From positions 186,001 to 250,000 of the forward strand of contig NZ_JOIZ01000010.1 in assembly GCF_000721605.1 (NCBI RefSeq): 64,000 nt of DNA, read 5' to 3'. Positions 17,006 through 25,806 of this stretch are shown here, in pieces. Source of the stretch: Streptomyces sp. NRRL S-37 (lineage in GTDB: Bacteria > Actinomycetota > Actinomycetes > Streptomycetales > Streptomycetaceae). The notes under the pieces are model-generated. The model worked only from the letters and a program-made list of their open reading frames with translations. It was not told the DNA's origin and did no database searches. Each line of letters starts with the position of its first letter. Positions within the stretch are counted from its first letter, which is position 1. The translations under genes were made by a program, and so were the position numbers.

Positions 17006-18298
17006 TCACTGAGGGGGGTTGCCGTGCTTGCGGGCGGGGTGGTCGGCGTGCTTGGTGCGCAGCATCGCCAGTGAGCGGATGAGGACCTCGCGGGTCTCGG
17101 CCGGGTCGATGACGTCGTCGACCAGACCGCGCTCGGCGGCGTAGTACGGGTGCATCAGCTCGGACTTGTACTCCTTGACCATGCGCGCCCGCATGGCCTC
17201 GGGGTCCTCGGCTTCGGCGATCTGACGCCGGAAGATGACGTTGGCCGCGCCCTCCGCGCCCATCACGGCGATCTCGTTCGTCGGCCAGGCGTAGGTGAGG
17301 TCGGCGCCGATGAGCACCCGGGGCTGGTTGGCGACGACGCCCACCACCTGCCCGCCGAGACGGGCCAGCGCGCAGATGATGTTGCGCGCCCAGCGCTCGT
17401 GGACCTCCAGGTACTCGCCGTCGTCGACGATCTCCTCGATGACCTCCGCCATGTCGTAGGGCCGGTTGCCGTCCGCCGGGACCAGGTCGGCGAGGATGTC
17501 GCAGCGACGGTCGTGCGGGTCGTCGCACGGCACCGCGGGCGGGTTCTCCCGGTTGTTCTGCGGGAGCAGGGACAGGAGGTAGCGGACCTCGGCGATGCAG
17601 GTCTCCTCGTCGTCGTAGGCGAAGTGGCAGACGCCGCTGGTCTCGGCATGCACGTCCGCGCCGCCGAGGCCGTTCTGGGTGATCTCCTCACCGGTGACCG
17701 CCTTGACGACGTCCGGTCCGGTGATGAACATCTGCGACGTCTCGCGGACCATGAACACGAAGTCGGTGAGTGCGGGGGAGTAGGCGGCACCTCCGGCGCA
17801 CGGGCCGAGCATCACCGAGATCTGCGGGATGACGCCGGACGCCCGGGTGTTGCGCTGGAAGATGCCGCCGTAGCCGGCGAGCGCGGTGACGCCCTCCTGG
17901 ATGCGGGCGCCGGCGCCGTCGTTGAGGGAGACCAGCGGTGCGCCCGCCGCGATGGCCATGTCCATGATCTTGTGGATCTTGGTGGCGTGGGCCTCGCCCA
18001 GCGCACCGCCGAAGATCCGGAAGTCGTGGGCGTAGACGAACACCGTGCGGCCCTCCACCGTGCCCCAGCCGGTGATCACACCGTCCGTGTACGGCTTCCT
18101 GGCCTCCAGGCCGAATCCTGTCGCCCGGTGCCGGCGCAGCTGCTCGACCTCGCGGAACGAGCCTTCGTCCAACAGCAGGCCGATGCGCTCGCGCGCGGTC
18201 AGCTTGCCCTTGGCGTGCTGCGCCCGCGTCGCCTTCTCGCTCGGGCCGGCCAGCACCTGGCGGCGTATCCCGGCCAGCTCCGCGACGTGGGACCTCAT
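17006..18298 (-). CDS. Acyl-CoA carboxylase beta subunit with internal deletion
   Basis: A 430-residue carboxyltransferase of the AccB/PccB type, meant to move CO2 from biotin to acetyl- or propionyl-CoA to supply malonyl units. The N-terminal half is normal: FRIFGGALGEAHATKIHKIM, NDGAGARIQEG and GPCAGGAAYSPALTDF. The family is about 525-530 residues; here residues 329 and 330 join VANQPRVL directly to IGADLTYAWPT. The roughly 95 residues that normally intervene, holding the biotin-side GFLPGT and RKAYGGAY segments, are absent, in frame. Such a protein should lack the second half of the active site. Either the gene is dead or the assembly lost a segment. Confidence 0.85.
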   Translation of the reverse strand: MRSHVAELAGIRRQVLAGPSEKATRAQHAKGKLTARERIGLLLDEGSFREVEQLRRHRATGFGLEARKPYTDGVITGWGTVEGRTVFVYAHDFRIFGGALGEAHATKIHKIMDMAIAAGAPLVSLNDGAGARIQEGVTALAGYGGIFQRNTRASGVIPQISVMLGPCAGGAAYSPALTDFVFMVRETSQMFITGPDVVKAVTGEEITQNGLGGADVHAETSGVCHFAYDDEETCIAEVRYLLSLLPQNNRENPPAVPCDDPHDRRCDILADLVPADGNRPYDMAEVIEEIVDDGEYLEVHERWARNIICALARLGGQVVGVVANQPRVLIGADLTYAWPTNEIAVMGAEGAANVIFRRQIAEAEDPEAMRARMVKEYKSELMHPYYAAERGLVDDVIDPAETREVLIRSLAMLRTKHADHPARKHGNPPQ

Positions 18299-18322
18299 GT
18301 CTCCCCCTGATGGGACGGGATG

Positions 18323-18754
18323 TCAGTTGCCGAGCCGGCGCAGACCGTTCATCTGGAGCACGGCGAAGGCCGCGACGACGGCCGCCTGGAGCGGGGTCCA
18401 CACTGTGCCGACGGTGTTCGGGTCCAGCCAGCCGAAGACCACGGCGGCCACGCTCGCGACTGCCCACAGCAGGTTCGCCTCGATGACCACCTTGGTGGCC
18501 GCGGTGGACGGCACCGGACGGCTGGCCAGTACGGCGACCAGTGCACCGTAGACGGTGAGGAACACGCCGATGCCGCGGAGGAAGCCGGTGTCGAGGCCGA
18601 GCAGGTCCCCCACCGGGCCGGCGGCGAACAGGTAGATGAGGCCGTTGCCGCCGGTCACGACGGCGTCGAGGCCGAGGAAGAGACGTAACGGACGCGCGGC
18701 CTCCGCGCGCCCCTGGGTCGTCACGGCGCGGGCCGGCGACTGGCTCGTGGTCAT
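18323..18754 (-). CDS. Small four-helix integral membrane protein
   Basis: A 143-residue protein with four predicted membrane spans (LFLGLDAVVTGGNGLIYLF; GVFLTVYGALVAVLA; ANLLWAVASVAAVVFG; LQAAVVAAFAVLQ). Typical of uncharacterised actinobacterial membrane proteins. ATG 18754 follows a GGAGAA-type ribosome site. It lies between the SARP gene and the carboxylase genes on the same strand; role in the cluster unknown. Confidence 0.7.
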   Translation of the reverse strand: MTTSQSPARAVTTQGRAEAARPLRLFLGLDAVVTGGNGLIYLFAAGPVGDLLGLDTGFLRGIGVFLTVYGALVAVLASRPVPSTAATKVVIEANLLWAVASVAAVVFGWLDPNTVGTVWTPLQAAVVAAFAVLQMNGLRRLGN

Positions 18755-18862
18755 GTGGTTCTCCAAAGGTCGGGGGGCGGTTTCCACTTCCGATCCGGAT
18801 CGTTCCAGGCAGTGCTGATCAGCGGCTGACGTGCCGCTTACGCGGCGTCGGGACCGGTGGCG

Positions 18863-19657
18863 TCAGGTGAGCTGGAGCAGGGGAGCGCGCACGTCACCGG
18901 ACAGGGCCGGGTCGTGGGACAGGATGGCGCTCTCGACCTGCCGCAGCGCGGGGGAGGGCTCGATGCCGAGTTCGTCGGCGAGGTGGCGGCGCATACGGCG
19001 GAACACGTCCAGGGCGTCGGCCTGGCGGCCCGCGCAGTACAGGGCGATCATCAGCTGCTCGCAGAAGCGTTCCCTGAGCGGGTGGCTCGTGTGGGTCTCG
19101 GCGAGTTCGGCCAGGACGGCGGCGTGCCGGCCGAGCCGCAGCTCGGCGTCGAAGCGGAGCTCCATGGCCCGCATGCGGTACTCCTCGTAGCGGGCACCGG
19201 CGAGCTGGCACAGGGTCCCGCCGGTGAAGCCGCCGAAGACCGGCCCCCGCCACATGGCCAGGGCCTGCCTCAGTAACCGGGCCGCCTCCTCCGGTGAGCC
19301 CGAGCCGAGGGTCTCGGCCTGGCGGACCGTCCTGACGAACTCGGCGGCGTCCAGCTCCCCCTCGTTGACCGTCAGGCGGTAGCCCGAGGGGTGGATGGTG
19401 ACGCGCGAGGTGGTGCGGTCGGGCTCCAGGCCGCGCAGCTTGCGGCGCAGCCGGCTGACGTGGGCCTGCAGGGCGTTGGCCTGGTTGTCCGGGGCGCCCT
19501 CGCCCCACATCTCCTCGACCAGCGCCTCACCGGAGACCGACTGCCCCTCGCTGACCAGCAGCGTCTGGACCAGGGTCCGTTGCAGATCGCCGGAGATCTC
19601 GGCCGGCCCCGACGCGGTGCGGATCTGCAGTGCCCCGAGGATCGAGAACCTCAGCAT
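18863..19657 (-). CDS. SARP-family pathway activator (VlmI-like)
   Basis: A 264-residue Streptomyces antibiotic regulatory protein. The OmpR-type winged helix spans about residues 20-95 (LVQTLLVSEGQSVSGEALVE, then NALQAHVSRLRRKL and PSGYRLTV), followed by the bacterial transcriptional activation domain up to residue 250 (LREXFCEQLMIALYCAGRQADAL-type block). The ATG 19657 gives the standard MLRFSILG start. Family members bind direct repeats 11 bp apart next to the -10 box; repeats of GTCAG at that spacing occur at four cluster promoter regions. A butyrolactone-receptor-like palindrome lies about 150 bases upstream, so the GBL receptor probably represses it. In the valanimycin cluster the equivalent gene is vlmI. 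Confidence 0.92.
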   Translation of the reverse strand: MLRFSILGALQIRTASGPAEISGDLQRTLVQTLLVSEGQSVSGEALVEEMWGEGAPDNQANALQAHVSRLRRKLRGLEPDRTTSRVTIHPSGYRLTVNEGELDAAEFVRTVRQAETLGSGSPEEAARLLRQALAMWRGPVFGGFTGGTLCQLAGARYEEYRMRAMELRFDAELRLGRHAAVLAELAETHTSHPLRERFCEQLMIALYCAGRQADALDVFRRMRRHLADELGIEPSPALRQVESAILSHDPALSGDVRAPLLQLT

Positions 19658-19801
19658 GTTTCCCCCTTGGCGATCAGTGCGGCAGAGAGTGGTCGGGGGG
19701 CCGGTCACGGCGGTCCGTCTCTGTGGCCGAGGCCGCGTGGCGGTCTCTCGGGCCGGTTTCCGTCCCGGGGTTTCCTCCCGACTCCATCCTGACACAGAAT
19801 C

Positions 19802-19819
19802 ATTCCTTTGAGAAGGTAT
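19802..19819. promoter_or_regulatory. Autoregulatory element (GBL-receptor operator) upstream of SARP gene
   Basis: ATTCCTTTGAGAAGGTAT, read on the minus strand as ATACCTTCTCAAAGGAAT, matches 15 of 18 bases of the perfect palindrome ATACCTTCCCGAAGGTAT in front of the ScbR-type gene at 55178. The site is AT-rich against a GC-rich background and sits in the SARP promoter. Confidence 0.65.
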
Positions 19820-19922
19820 TTTTTTCCTGAACGAGTCCGAGGTGTGCCGAGAGGGGCGCTGACCTGTGCGGTTGCCGGACAGCAGAGGTCAAGCGGAAGG
19901 GGTGGTGGATGCGGACGTGTCT

Positions 19923-19966
19923 GCGCCCCGGCGCACCGCCCAGTGCCGGGCGGTGCGCCGGGGCGC
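19923..19966 (-). terminator. Terminator closing the tRNA-like transcription unit
   Basis: Two perfect 19-base arms (19923-19941 and 19948-19966, starting GCGCCCCGGCGCACC) with a 6-base loop. It lies 110 bases beyond the 3' end of the tRNA-like gene in the minus direction and before the SARP promoter, so it separates the two units. Confidence 0.75.
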
Positions 19967-20074
19967 GTGTGTCCGCCGGCGCGGGGGGTCGCCGGCGGTG
20001 CGTGCGGCACCGGGGCCGCGCGGCCGGTGGGGCGGGGCCGCGCCGAAAGCCGGGTGCCGGGGCGTATACGACGA

Positions 20075-20168
<94 letters not shown>

Positions 20169-20209
20169 TTGTGTGGCCGTTGGTGCGTGGCCGTTTTCGC
20201 GGAGAGGGC

Positions 20210-20231
20210 AGGATTCGAACCCTCGATCCCG
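20210..20231 (-). repeat. Second copy of the tRNA-like 3' end
   Basis: The 22-base acceptor/T-arm word (CGGAGAGGGCAGGATTCGAA and CC) at 20076-20097 recurs exactly here, 134 bases away in the same orientation. Beyond it the T stem is imperfect (GAGGG against CCTGC) and no matching 5' acceptor exists, so this is a partial duplicate lying inside the same predicted transcript. Confidence 0.6.
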
Positions 20232-20261
20232 GCTTCCGGTCTCCCGTGCCGTTCACGAGAA

Positions 20262-20306
20262 CAACATTGGCAGGGAGGTCTGACAAAGCGCTGACGTCTT
20301 TCTGAC
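20262..20306 (-). promoter_or_regulatory. SARP-type promoter facing the tRNA-like gene
   Basis: On the minus strand three GTCAG words occur exactly 11 bases apart (plus-strand CTGAC at 20280, 20291 and 20302). Eight bases after the last, GCCAATG supplies a -10-like box at about 20271-20265. At the other cluster promoters GTCAG points in the direction of transcription, so this site should drive the minus strand through the tRNA-like gene. It could also assist the divergent vlmA-like gene at 20398. Confidence 0.6.
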
Positions 20307-20397
20307 TCGATCGGAGAATTCCCGTCCGGTCTTTTCCCGCACCTGCCCTCGATGCTCTACTCGGGACGACGGAAAACGCACCCGAAAGGGGAAAACA

Positions 20398-21393
20398 ATG
20401 ACCGTGACCGCCATGGAAAACCCGGTTCTCGAGGCGATACGCACCCATACGTCAAGCGAGAACCCCAGCGCGTTCCTGGCCCTCAATAGCGGAAACGACG
20501 TCTTCACACTGCCCGGTGCCGACGGCGTCGTCGTGTACCGCCGCACGGGCCGGTTCGCCGTCCAGTTCGGCGGCCCCTTCGCCGCCCCCGACGACTACGA
20601 CCCGCTCCTGGAGGCCTTCCGCCGGCACGTCCGCGACGAGGGCCGCACCCTGGTCGGCATCCAGCTCCAGCGCGCCGACGCCGAGCACTACGCCCGCCGC
20701 GGCTTCACCGTCAACCAGGTCGGCGCCTCCTGGGCCGTCGGCCTGCCGGACTTCACACTGCGCGGCACCCGCTTCATGCAGCTGCGCAACAAGATCTCCC
20801 GGGCCCGCCGCAACGGCCTGGTCGTCCAGGAGGTCCCCGCCGACGACTGGCAGGACGCGATCGCCGCCATCGACCGGGCCTGGCTCGGCTCCAAGGGCGG
20901 CGCCCAGCAACTGGAGTTCCTGGTCGGCCAGATCGGCGGGCCGGCCCAGGCGCACCGCCGGCTGTTCACCGGCACCATCGACGGCAGCCCCGTGGCGTAC
21001 ATCTCCTACTCGCCGGTGTACGGCGGCCGGGCCGGCTGGATGCACGACCTGAGCCGACGCGTCCCGGACGGCTCCCCGGGACTGATGGAGGCCATCAACG
21101 CGACCGCCGTCGAGGTGTTCCGTTCGGAGGGCGTCGAGTGGCTGCACTTCGGCTTCACTCCGTTCACCGGCCTCGACGCCGGCCACGAGATCGACGGCCA
21201 CAGCCCGGCGTTCCAGTGGCTGATGCACGCCCTGTGGGCCGAGGGGGCCGCGCTGTACCCGGCGCAGACCCAGCTGTCGTACAAGCAGAAGTGGGCTCCG
21301 GACGTGGTCATCCCGGAGTACGTCGCCTTCGACGGCCCGCAGGCCTCGCTGGCGTCCTTCGCCCACGTCTTCCGTGCCTGCAAGGCGTTCTGA
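20398..21393 (+). CDS. VlmA-like seryl-tRNA-dependent transferase (DUF2156 fold)
   Basis: A 331-residue protein with the lysylphosphatidylglycerol-synthase C-terminal (DUF2156, tandem GNAT) fold: FAVQFGGPFAAPDDYDPLLE, RRGFTVNQVG, LRNKISRARRNG, then GFTPFTG and LSYKQKWAPDVVIPEY near the end. This fold takes aminoacyl groups from tRNA. In valanimycin biosynthesis VlmA moves serine from seryl-tRNA to the hydroxylamine oxygen, and this is the matching gene here, with a seryl-tRNA synthetase in the same cluster. Start ATG 20398 has GAAAGGGG upstream. It lacks the membrane half of MprF, so it is a soluble transferase. Assignment of the acceptor (a long-chain alkylhydroxylamine) is inference. Confidence 0.8.
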   Translation: MTVTAMENPVLEAIRTHTSSENPSAFLALNSGNDVFTLPGADGVVVYRRTGRFAVQFGGPFAAPDDYDPLLEAFRRHVRDEGRTLVGIQLQRADAEHYARRGFTVNQVGASWAVGLPDFTLRGTRFMQLRNKISRARRNGLVVQEVPADDWQDAIAAIDRAWLGSKGGAQQLEFLVGQIGGPAQAHRRLFTGTIDGSPVAYISYSPVYGGRAGWMHDLSRRVPDGSPGLMEAINATAVEVFRSEGVEWLHFGFTPFTGLDAGHEIDGHSPAFQWLMHALWAEGAALYPAQTQLSYKQKWAPDVVIPEYVAFDGPQASLASFAHVFRACKAF

Positions 21394-21535
21394 CGATTCG
21401 GCACCTGTCACGCCCGCAGTGGAGCACTCCGGACCGACCGTGCCCGCAACGGGGCACGGCGCCGCGGCGCGCCGCGGGTCACCTCCCCGCACCGCCCTCA
21501 CGCACCACCCGTCTTCCGGAACAGGAGAACCAGCG

Positions 21536-21700
21536 ATGAGCGACAACGGACCCGACACCAGCACCGAAGTCCTCCAGCACACCGTGGTCGAGCGGCTGAT
21601 GGCCGTCATCGGCGCGCCCGACGACGAGGACGTGGCGCGCGACGCGGACGCCGCCGTCCTGGCGCTCGACGAACGGCTGCGCGCCGAGCCCGCCGCCTGA
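21536..21700 (+). CDS. Small acidic hypothetical protein
   Basis: A 54-residue acidic protein with an AGGAGAACC ribosome site 5 bases before ATG. Sequence such as VVERLMAVIGAPDDEDV is helical. It lies between the vlmA-like and desaturase genes on the same strand. No family recognised; possible binding partner of a neighbour. Confidence 0.6.
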   Translation: MSDNGPDTSTEVLQHTVVERLMAVIGAPDDEDVARDADAAVLALDERLRAEPAA

Positions 21701-21945
21701 CGGCCGTCGCCGATCAGACCGGCATCAGTGGCACATCAGCGCGGCGCAGCACGCTGGACACGTGTTCGTCCGGTGGTCCCCCGGCGGAGTACCGCACTGT
21801 GCTCCGGCGTTCCCGGACCGCCGGGCGGGCACGCCCGCGCGTTCCCGACCGCCCGCGGGAGCACTGTCGACTCGCGGCGCCCGCAGGTCCGCGGGGCAGC
21901 GGCGCCGCCGCCCGAACCGGGCACTTCTCCCAAGGAGAGCAACGC

Positions 21946-23049
21946 ATGCAGCGTCCGCACACACAAGAAGCCGGGGCAGCAGCCGCCTCCGCGGCCGGCC
22001 CGCGCACCGGCGCCTCGGCGACGTTCGCCGAGCTCCTCAAACGCGTCAAGGCGGAAGGTCTCCTCGACCTCGACCCGCGCTACTACGTGGGCCGTCTCGC
22101 GATCAACACCACCCTGCTGCTGATCGGATTCGCCGCGTTCTTCGCCCTGGGCGACTCCTGGTGGCAGCTGCTGACGGCCCTGTGGATGGGGCTGTGCGGC
22201 GGCCAGTCGGCGTTCATGTGGCACGACGCCGGACACAAGGCCATGTTCCGCAGCAAGAAGGCTGCCTCCGCCGTCGGCTACATCCACGCCAACCTCGTCA
22301 ACGGGGTCAGCTACGGCTGGTGGGTCAACCACCACAACCGGCACCACAGCAACCCCAACCACCTGGACAAGGACCCGGACATCGGCCGGCGCACCGTCAT
22401 CTTCGACGTCAAGCAGTACCCCAGCCGGCGGGGCACGCAGAAGTTCGTCGTGCGCCACCAGAGCGTGCTGTTCTTCGTGCTGCTCGTCCTGGAGGGCTTC
22501 AAGATGCTCCGGACGGCCGTGGTGTCCATCGCGCAGGGCAAGACCAAGCGGCCCGTGCTGGAGTCGTTCCTGATCGTGCTGCGCGCCGCGGTCTACTGCG
22601 CCCTGGTCTTCACGGTGCTCTCGCCGGTCCTCGCCGTCGCGTTCATCCTCGTGCAGCACGCCGCCCTGGGCGTCTACTTCGGCATGATCTTCGCCCCGAA
22701 CCACAAGGGCATGGACGTCCGCGACGGCGAGGAGGAGACCCTGGACTGGCTGGAGCGCCAGGTCCTCACCTCCCGCAACATCCGCCCGAACCCGGTGGTC
22801 GACTTCCTCTACGGCGGCCTCAACTACCAGGTCGAGCACCATCTGTTCCCGGCCATGCCGCAGAAGCACCTGGCGCGCGCCCGGGAACTGACCCGCGCCT
22901 ACTGCGCCGAGCGCGGGGTGCCGTACCACGAGGTCGGCTTCTGGGCGTCCTACCGGGAGGTCGCCTCCTACCTGCACGAGGTCAGTGAGCCGGTGCGGGC
23001 CGGGACCGTGGAGGAGGAGATCAGGCGCCGGGCAGCCCAGGTGGCCTGA
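21946..23049 (+). CDS. Membrane fatty acyl desaturase
   Basis: A 367-residue membrane diiron desaturase. Three histidine boxes are present: HDAGH (about 93-97), HHNRHH (129-134) and QVEHH near residue 290, with four hydrophobic spans between. The QxxHH third box and HNRHHSNPN context resemble actinobacterial acyl desaturases of the delta-6/omega type without a cytochrome b5 domain. It probably introduces the double bond of an alkenyl azoxy chain, either on the acyl-ACP/CoA or later. Start ATG 21946 follows AAGGAGAG. A ferredoxin gene two genes downstream is a candidate electron donor. Confidence 0.88.
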   Translation: MQRPHTQEAGAAAASAAGPRTGASATFAELLKRVKAEGLLDLDPRYYVGRLAINTTLLLIGFAAFFALGDSWWQLLTALWMGLCGGQSAFMWHDAGHKAMFRSKKAASAVGYIHANLVNGVSYGWWVNHHNRHHSNPNHLDKDPDIGRRTVIFDVKQYPSRRGTQKFVVRHQSVLFFVLLVLEGFKMLRTAVVSIAQGKTKRPVLESFLIVLRAAVYCALVFTVLSPVLAVAFILVQHAALGVYFGMIFAPNHKGMDVRDGEEETLDWLERQVLTSRNIRPNPVVDFLYGGLNYQVEHHLFPAMPQKHLARARELTRAYCAERGVPYHEVGFWASYREVASYLHEVSEPVRAGTVEEEIRRRAAQVA

Positions 23050-23229
23050 CCCGGCCCGCGCCCCTCGGTCGCCGCCGGTCCGGCCCCCCACGCTCCGGTC
23101 CCGCACGGCCCCCGCACCCCCACGCGTCCACAGCCCCGGCCCCCGGGCCGCACGCCCGGGCCCGCCGTCGGCCCGGGCGGTTCCCTCACCGGAGTCCCTG
23201 AGAACCAGGAGTCCAAGGAGAGCCTCCCC

Positions 23230-24654
23230 ATGTCCCAGACCACCACGGTGGCGGGCGGTGTCACCGCTCCCGCCGCGATCGGGGTCCGCCTGGACCGCAT
23301 GCCGATCACCCCGATGCACCGAAGACTCACCATGGTCATCGGCATCGGCCTGCTCTTCGACACGTTCGAGAACAACCTCTCGGGCACCATCGCCAAGGTG
23401 CTCCAGAGCGACTTCGCCTTCGGGGCGACCGAGCTCAAACTCGTCCTGGCCTCGGTGTTCATCGGCCAGTTCATCGGCTCGCTGGTGCTCGGCCGGATCG
23501 CCGACCGGTTCGGCCGGCGCCAGGCCTTCCTGATCAACCTCGCCATCTACTCGGGCTTCTCCCTGCTGGGCGCCTTCTCGCCGAACGCCGCCTGGCTGAT
23601 CGTCACCCGCTTCATGGCCGGCATCGGCATCGGTGCCGAACAGGTGCTGTCCGACTGCTACCTGGCCGACGTGCTGCCCGCCAAGCGGCGCGGCCGGTAC
23701 ATCGCCTGGGCCTACACCGTCGCCTTCTGCGGGGTGCCCGCCGTCGGCTTCGCCGCGCTGTGGCTGGTGCCCCTGTCTCCGCTGGGCATCGACGGCTGGC
23801 GCTGGCTGTTCGTGATCGGGGCGCTGGGCTCCGCCGTGGTGTGGGTGCTGCGCCGCCGGCTGATCGAGTCGCCGAGGTGGCTGGCCGCCCAGGGCCGCAC
23901 CGAGGAGGCCGAGCTGCTGGTCGCCGAGATGGAGAAGCAGGCCTACCCGGACCGTCCCGCGTCGGTGCGCCCGGTGGCCGCGGACACCGCCGGAGCGGTG
24001 GAACCGGCCGCGGTGCGCCACCGTGTGCGCGACGTGTTCGGCCGCGGCATGCGGCGCCGCACGGTGGTGCTGTGGATCTTCTGCGTGCTGTCCGTGGTCG
24101 GCTACTACGGTTTCGGCACGCTGGCCCCCCAGATCGTCGCGGCCAAGGGCTACGGCATCGTCGCGGGCATCGGCTTCACCGCGCTGTCCTTCCTGGGCTA
24201 CCCGGTCGGTTCCGCGCTGGCCCTGCCGATCGTCGACCGGTTCGAGCGCCGGACGCTGGTCGCGGCCTCCGCGGCGGCGATGATGGTCGCCGGCCTCGGC
24301 TTCGCCTACGCCGGATCCCCCGCGCTCATCGTGGCGTTCGGCTTCGTCTACACCCTGTGCAGCAACGTCTTCTCCAGCGTCTCGCACGTGTACCTCTCCG
24401 AGCAGTATCCGACCGCGATCCGCGCCACCGCGTCCGGCGCCGCCTACTCGCTGTCCAAACTCAGCGCTGCCGCACTGCCGTTCGTCCTGCTGCCGGTCCT
24501 GGACGCGCACGGCCCCGGCGCCCTGTTCGGGGTCATCGCCGCGGCGATGGCGGCCCTGGCGGCGACCGTCCTGCTGCTGGGCGAGCGCACCACCGGGGCT
24601 CCGGTCGACGGCGTCCCCGGCCCCCCGACCACCCCCGTGACGAAGAGGAGCTGA
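23230..24654 (+). CDS. MFS transporter, sugar-porter-like
   Basis: A 474-residue, 12-helix MFS protein of the metabolite:H+ symporter type. Signatures are GRIADRFGRRQAF in loop 2-3, AGIGIGAEQVLSDCYLADVL in helix 4-5, and LSEQYPTAIRATASG near helix 11. Ribosome site AAGGAGAG precedes ATG. It is 2 bases from the ferredoxin gene, forming a MFS-ferredoxin-fabI unit. It may export product or take up a precursor; a second, DHA2-type exporter lies at 48411. Confidence 0.87.
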   Translation: MSQTTTVAGGVTAPAAIGVRLDRMPITPMHRRLTMVIGIGLLFDTFENNLSGTIAKVLQSDFAFGATELKLVLASVFIGQFIGSLVLGRIADRFGRRQAFLINLAIYSGFSLLGAFSPNAAWLIVTRFMAGIGIGAEQVLSDCYLADVLPAKRRGRYIAWAYTVAFCGVPAVGFAALWLVPLSPLGIDGWRWLFVIGALGSAVVWVLRRRLIESPRWLAAQGRTEEAELLVAEMEKQAYPDRPASVRPVAADTAGAVEPAAVRHRVRDVFGRGMRRRTVVLWIFCVLSVVGYYGFGTLAPQIVAAKGYGIVAGIGFTALSFLGYPVGSALALPIVDRFERRTLVAASAAAMMVAGLGFAYAGSPALIVAFGFVYTLCSNVFSSVSHVYLSEQYPTAIRATASGAAYSLSKLSAAALPFVLLPVLDAHGPGALFGVIAAAMAALAATVLLLGERTTGAPVDGVPGPPTTPVTKRS

Positions 24655-24656
24655 CG

Positions 24657-24983
24657 ATGGCCTACGTCATCGCCCTGCCCTGCGTCGACGTCAAGGACCG
24701 CTCCTGCATCGACGAGTGCCCCGTGGACTGCATCTACGAGGGCCGCCGGGCCCTGTACATCCACCCCGACGAATGCGTCGACTGCGGCGCCTGCGAACCC
24801 GTCTGCCCCGTCGAGGCGATCTACTTCGAGGACGACGTGCCCGCCGAGTGGGGCGACCACGCCGCCTCCAACGCCGACTTCTTCGCCGAAGTGGGCTCGC
24901 CCGGTGGTGCCTCCGCACTCGGCGCCCTCGGCCACGACTCCCCGATGGTGCGAGCCCTGCCCGAGGCGGTGACCCGGACATGA
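24657..24983 (+). CDS. 7Fe ferredoxin
   Basis: A 108-residue ferredoxin. The first cluster ligands come from CVDVKDRSCIDECPVDC (the 3Fe-4S/4Fe-4S spacing of FdxA-type seven-iron proteins), and the second from CVDCGACEPVCP. Length and the C-terminal extension are normal for actinobacterial FdxA. It overlaps fabI by 4 bp (ATGA). Likely electron donor to the diiron desaturase, the VlmB-like protein or the P450; none of these has another dedicated donor in the window. Confidence 0.92.
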   Translation: MAYVIALPCVDVKDRSCIDECPVDCIYEGRRALYIHPDECVDCGACEPVCPVEAIYFEDDVPAEWGDHAASNADFFAEVGSPGGASALGALGHDSPMVRALPEAVTRT

Positions 24984-25744
24984 GCGGACTCCTCGCCGGC
25001 AAGCGGATCCTGGTGACCGGGGTCGTCACGGACGCGTCCATCGCCTTCCACACGGCCCGCATCGCCCAGGAGGAGGGTGCCGAGGTCATCCTCACCGGCT
25101 TCGGGCGCCTCTCCCTGATCGAGCGCGTCGCCGGACGGCTGCCGAAGCCGGCCCCGGTGCTCGAACTCGACGTCACCGACCAGCGGCAACTGGACGGCCT
25201 CGGCGACCGGATCCGCGAGCACACCGACACCCTGGACGGACTGGTTCACTCCATCGCCTACGGACCGCAGGGCGCCTTCTCCTTCCTGGACGGCGACTGG
25301 AACGACGTGTCGACCGCCGTGCACGTGTCGGCGTACTCCCTGAAGTCGCTGACCACGGCCTGCCTGCCGCTGATGGAGCGGCGCGGCGGCTCGGTGGTCG
25401 GGCTGACCTTCGACGCCGCGGTCGCCTGGCCGCGCTACGACTGGATGGGCGTCGCCAAGGCCGCCCTGGAGTCGACCAGCCGCTACCTCGCCCGGGACCT
25501 GGGCGGTCGCGGCGTCCGCTGCAACCTCGTCGCGGCGGGACCGCTGCGCTCCATGGCGGCCAAGTCCATCCCCGGGTTCGCCGACCTCGCCGGGGTCTGG
25601 GAGCACCGGGCCCCGGCGGGCTGGGACCCCACCGACCCGGACCCGGCGGCCCGCGGGGTCGTCGCCCTGCTGTCGGACTTCTTCCCGCGCACCACGGGGG
25701 AGATCGTGCACGTCGACGGAGGGGTGCACATGATGGGCGCCTGA
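24980..25744 (+). CDS. fabI: Enoyl-ACP reductase (FabI/InhA type)
   Basis: A 254-residue NADH-dependent enoyl-ACP reductase: MSGLLAGKRILVTGVVTDAS at the N-terminus, SIAYGPQGAF, then the active-site block AWPRYDWMGVAKAALE with Tyr153 and Lys160, and GEIVHVDGGVHMMGA at the end. This is a typical actinobacterial FabI. With the KASIII, KASII and ACP genes across the terminator it can complete a dedicated fatty-acyl elongation set; the type I PKS has no working enoyl reductase. A second reading is a resistance copy against an enoyl-reductase inhibitor, but no altered drug-site residue stands out. Confidence 0.92.
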   Translation: MSGLLAGKRILVTGVVTDASIAFHTARIAQEEGAEVILTGFGRLSLIERVAGRLPKPAPVLELDVTDQRQLDGLGDRIREHTDTLDGLVHSIAYGPQGAFSFLDGDWNDVSTAVHVSAYSLKSLTTACLPLMERRGGSVVGLTFDAAVAWPRYDWMGVAKAALESTSRYLARDLGGRGVRCNLVAAGPLRSMAAKSIPGFADLAGVWEHRAPAGWDPTDPDPAARGVVALLSDFFPRTTGEIVHVDGGVHMMGA

Positions 25745-25765
25745 GCCCCGGGCCGGGCGCGGCGA

Positions 25766-25806
25766 AAGGGGCGGGAGCCGGGTCGCGGACCCGGCTCCCG
25801 CCCCTT
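25766..25806. terminator. Perfect hairpin terminator after fabI
   Basis: Nineteen-base arms (25766-25784 and 25788-25806) pair perfectly around GCG. It separates the plus-strand fabI unit from the convergent minus-strand operon that ends with the seryl-tRNA synthetase gene. Confidence 0.85.

Noticed and set aside
20210..20300. A second complete tRNA gene
   Set aside because: Only the last 22 bases match; the T stem has mismatches, and no 5' acceptor strand (CCTCTCC on the plus strand) lies 70-95 bases away.
21736..24510. A 924-residue minus-strand open frame
   Set aside because: It is antisense to the desaturase and MFS genes, a usual effect of high-GC third positions; composition (His/Gly/Arg) has no domain.
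24980..25744. FabI as a confirmed self-resistance target
   Set aside because: Azoxy compounds are not known as FabI inhibitors and no altered drug-binding residue can be named; a chain-building role fits the neighbours better.
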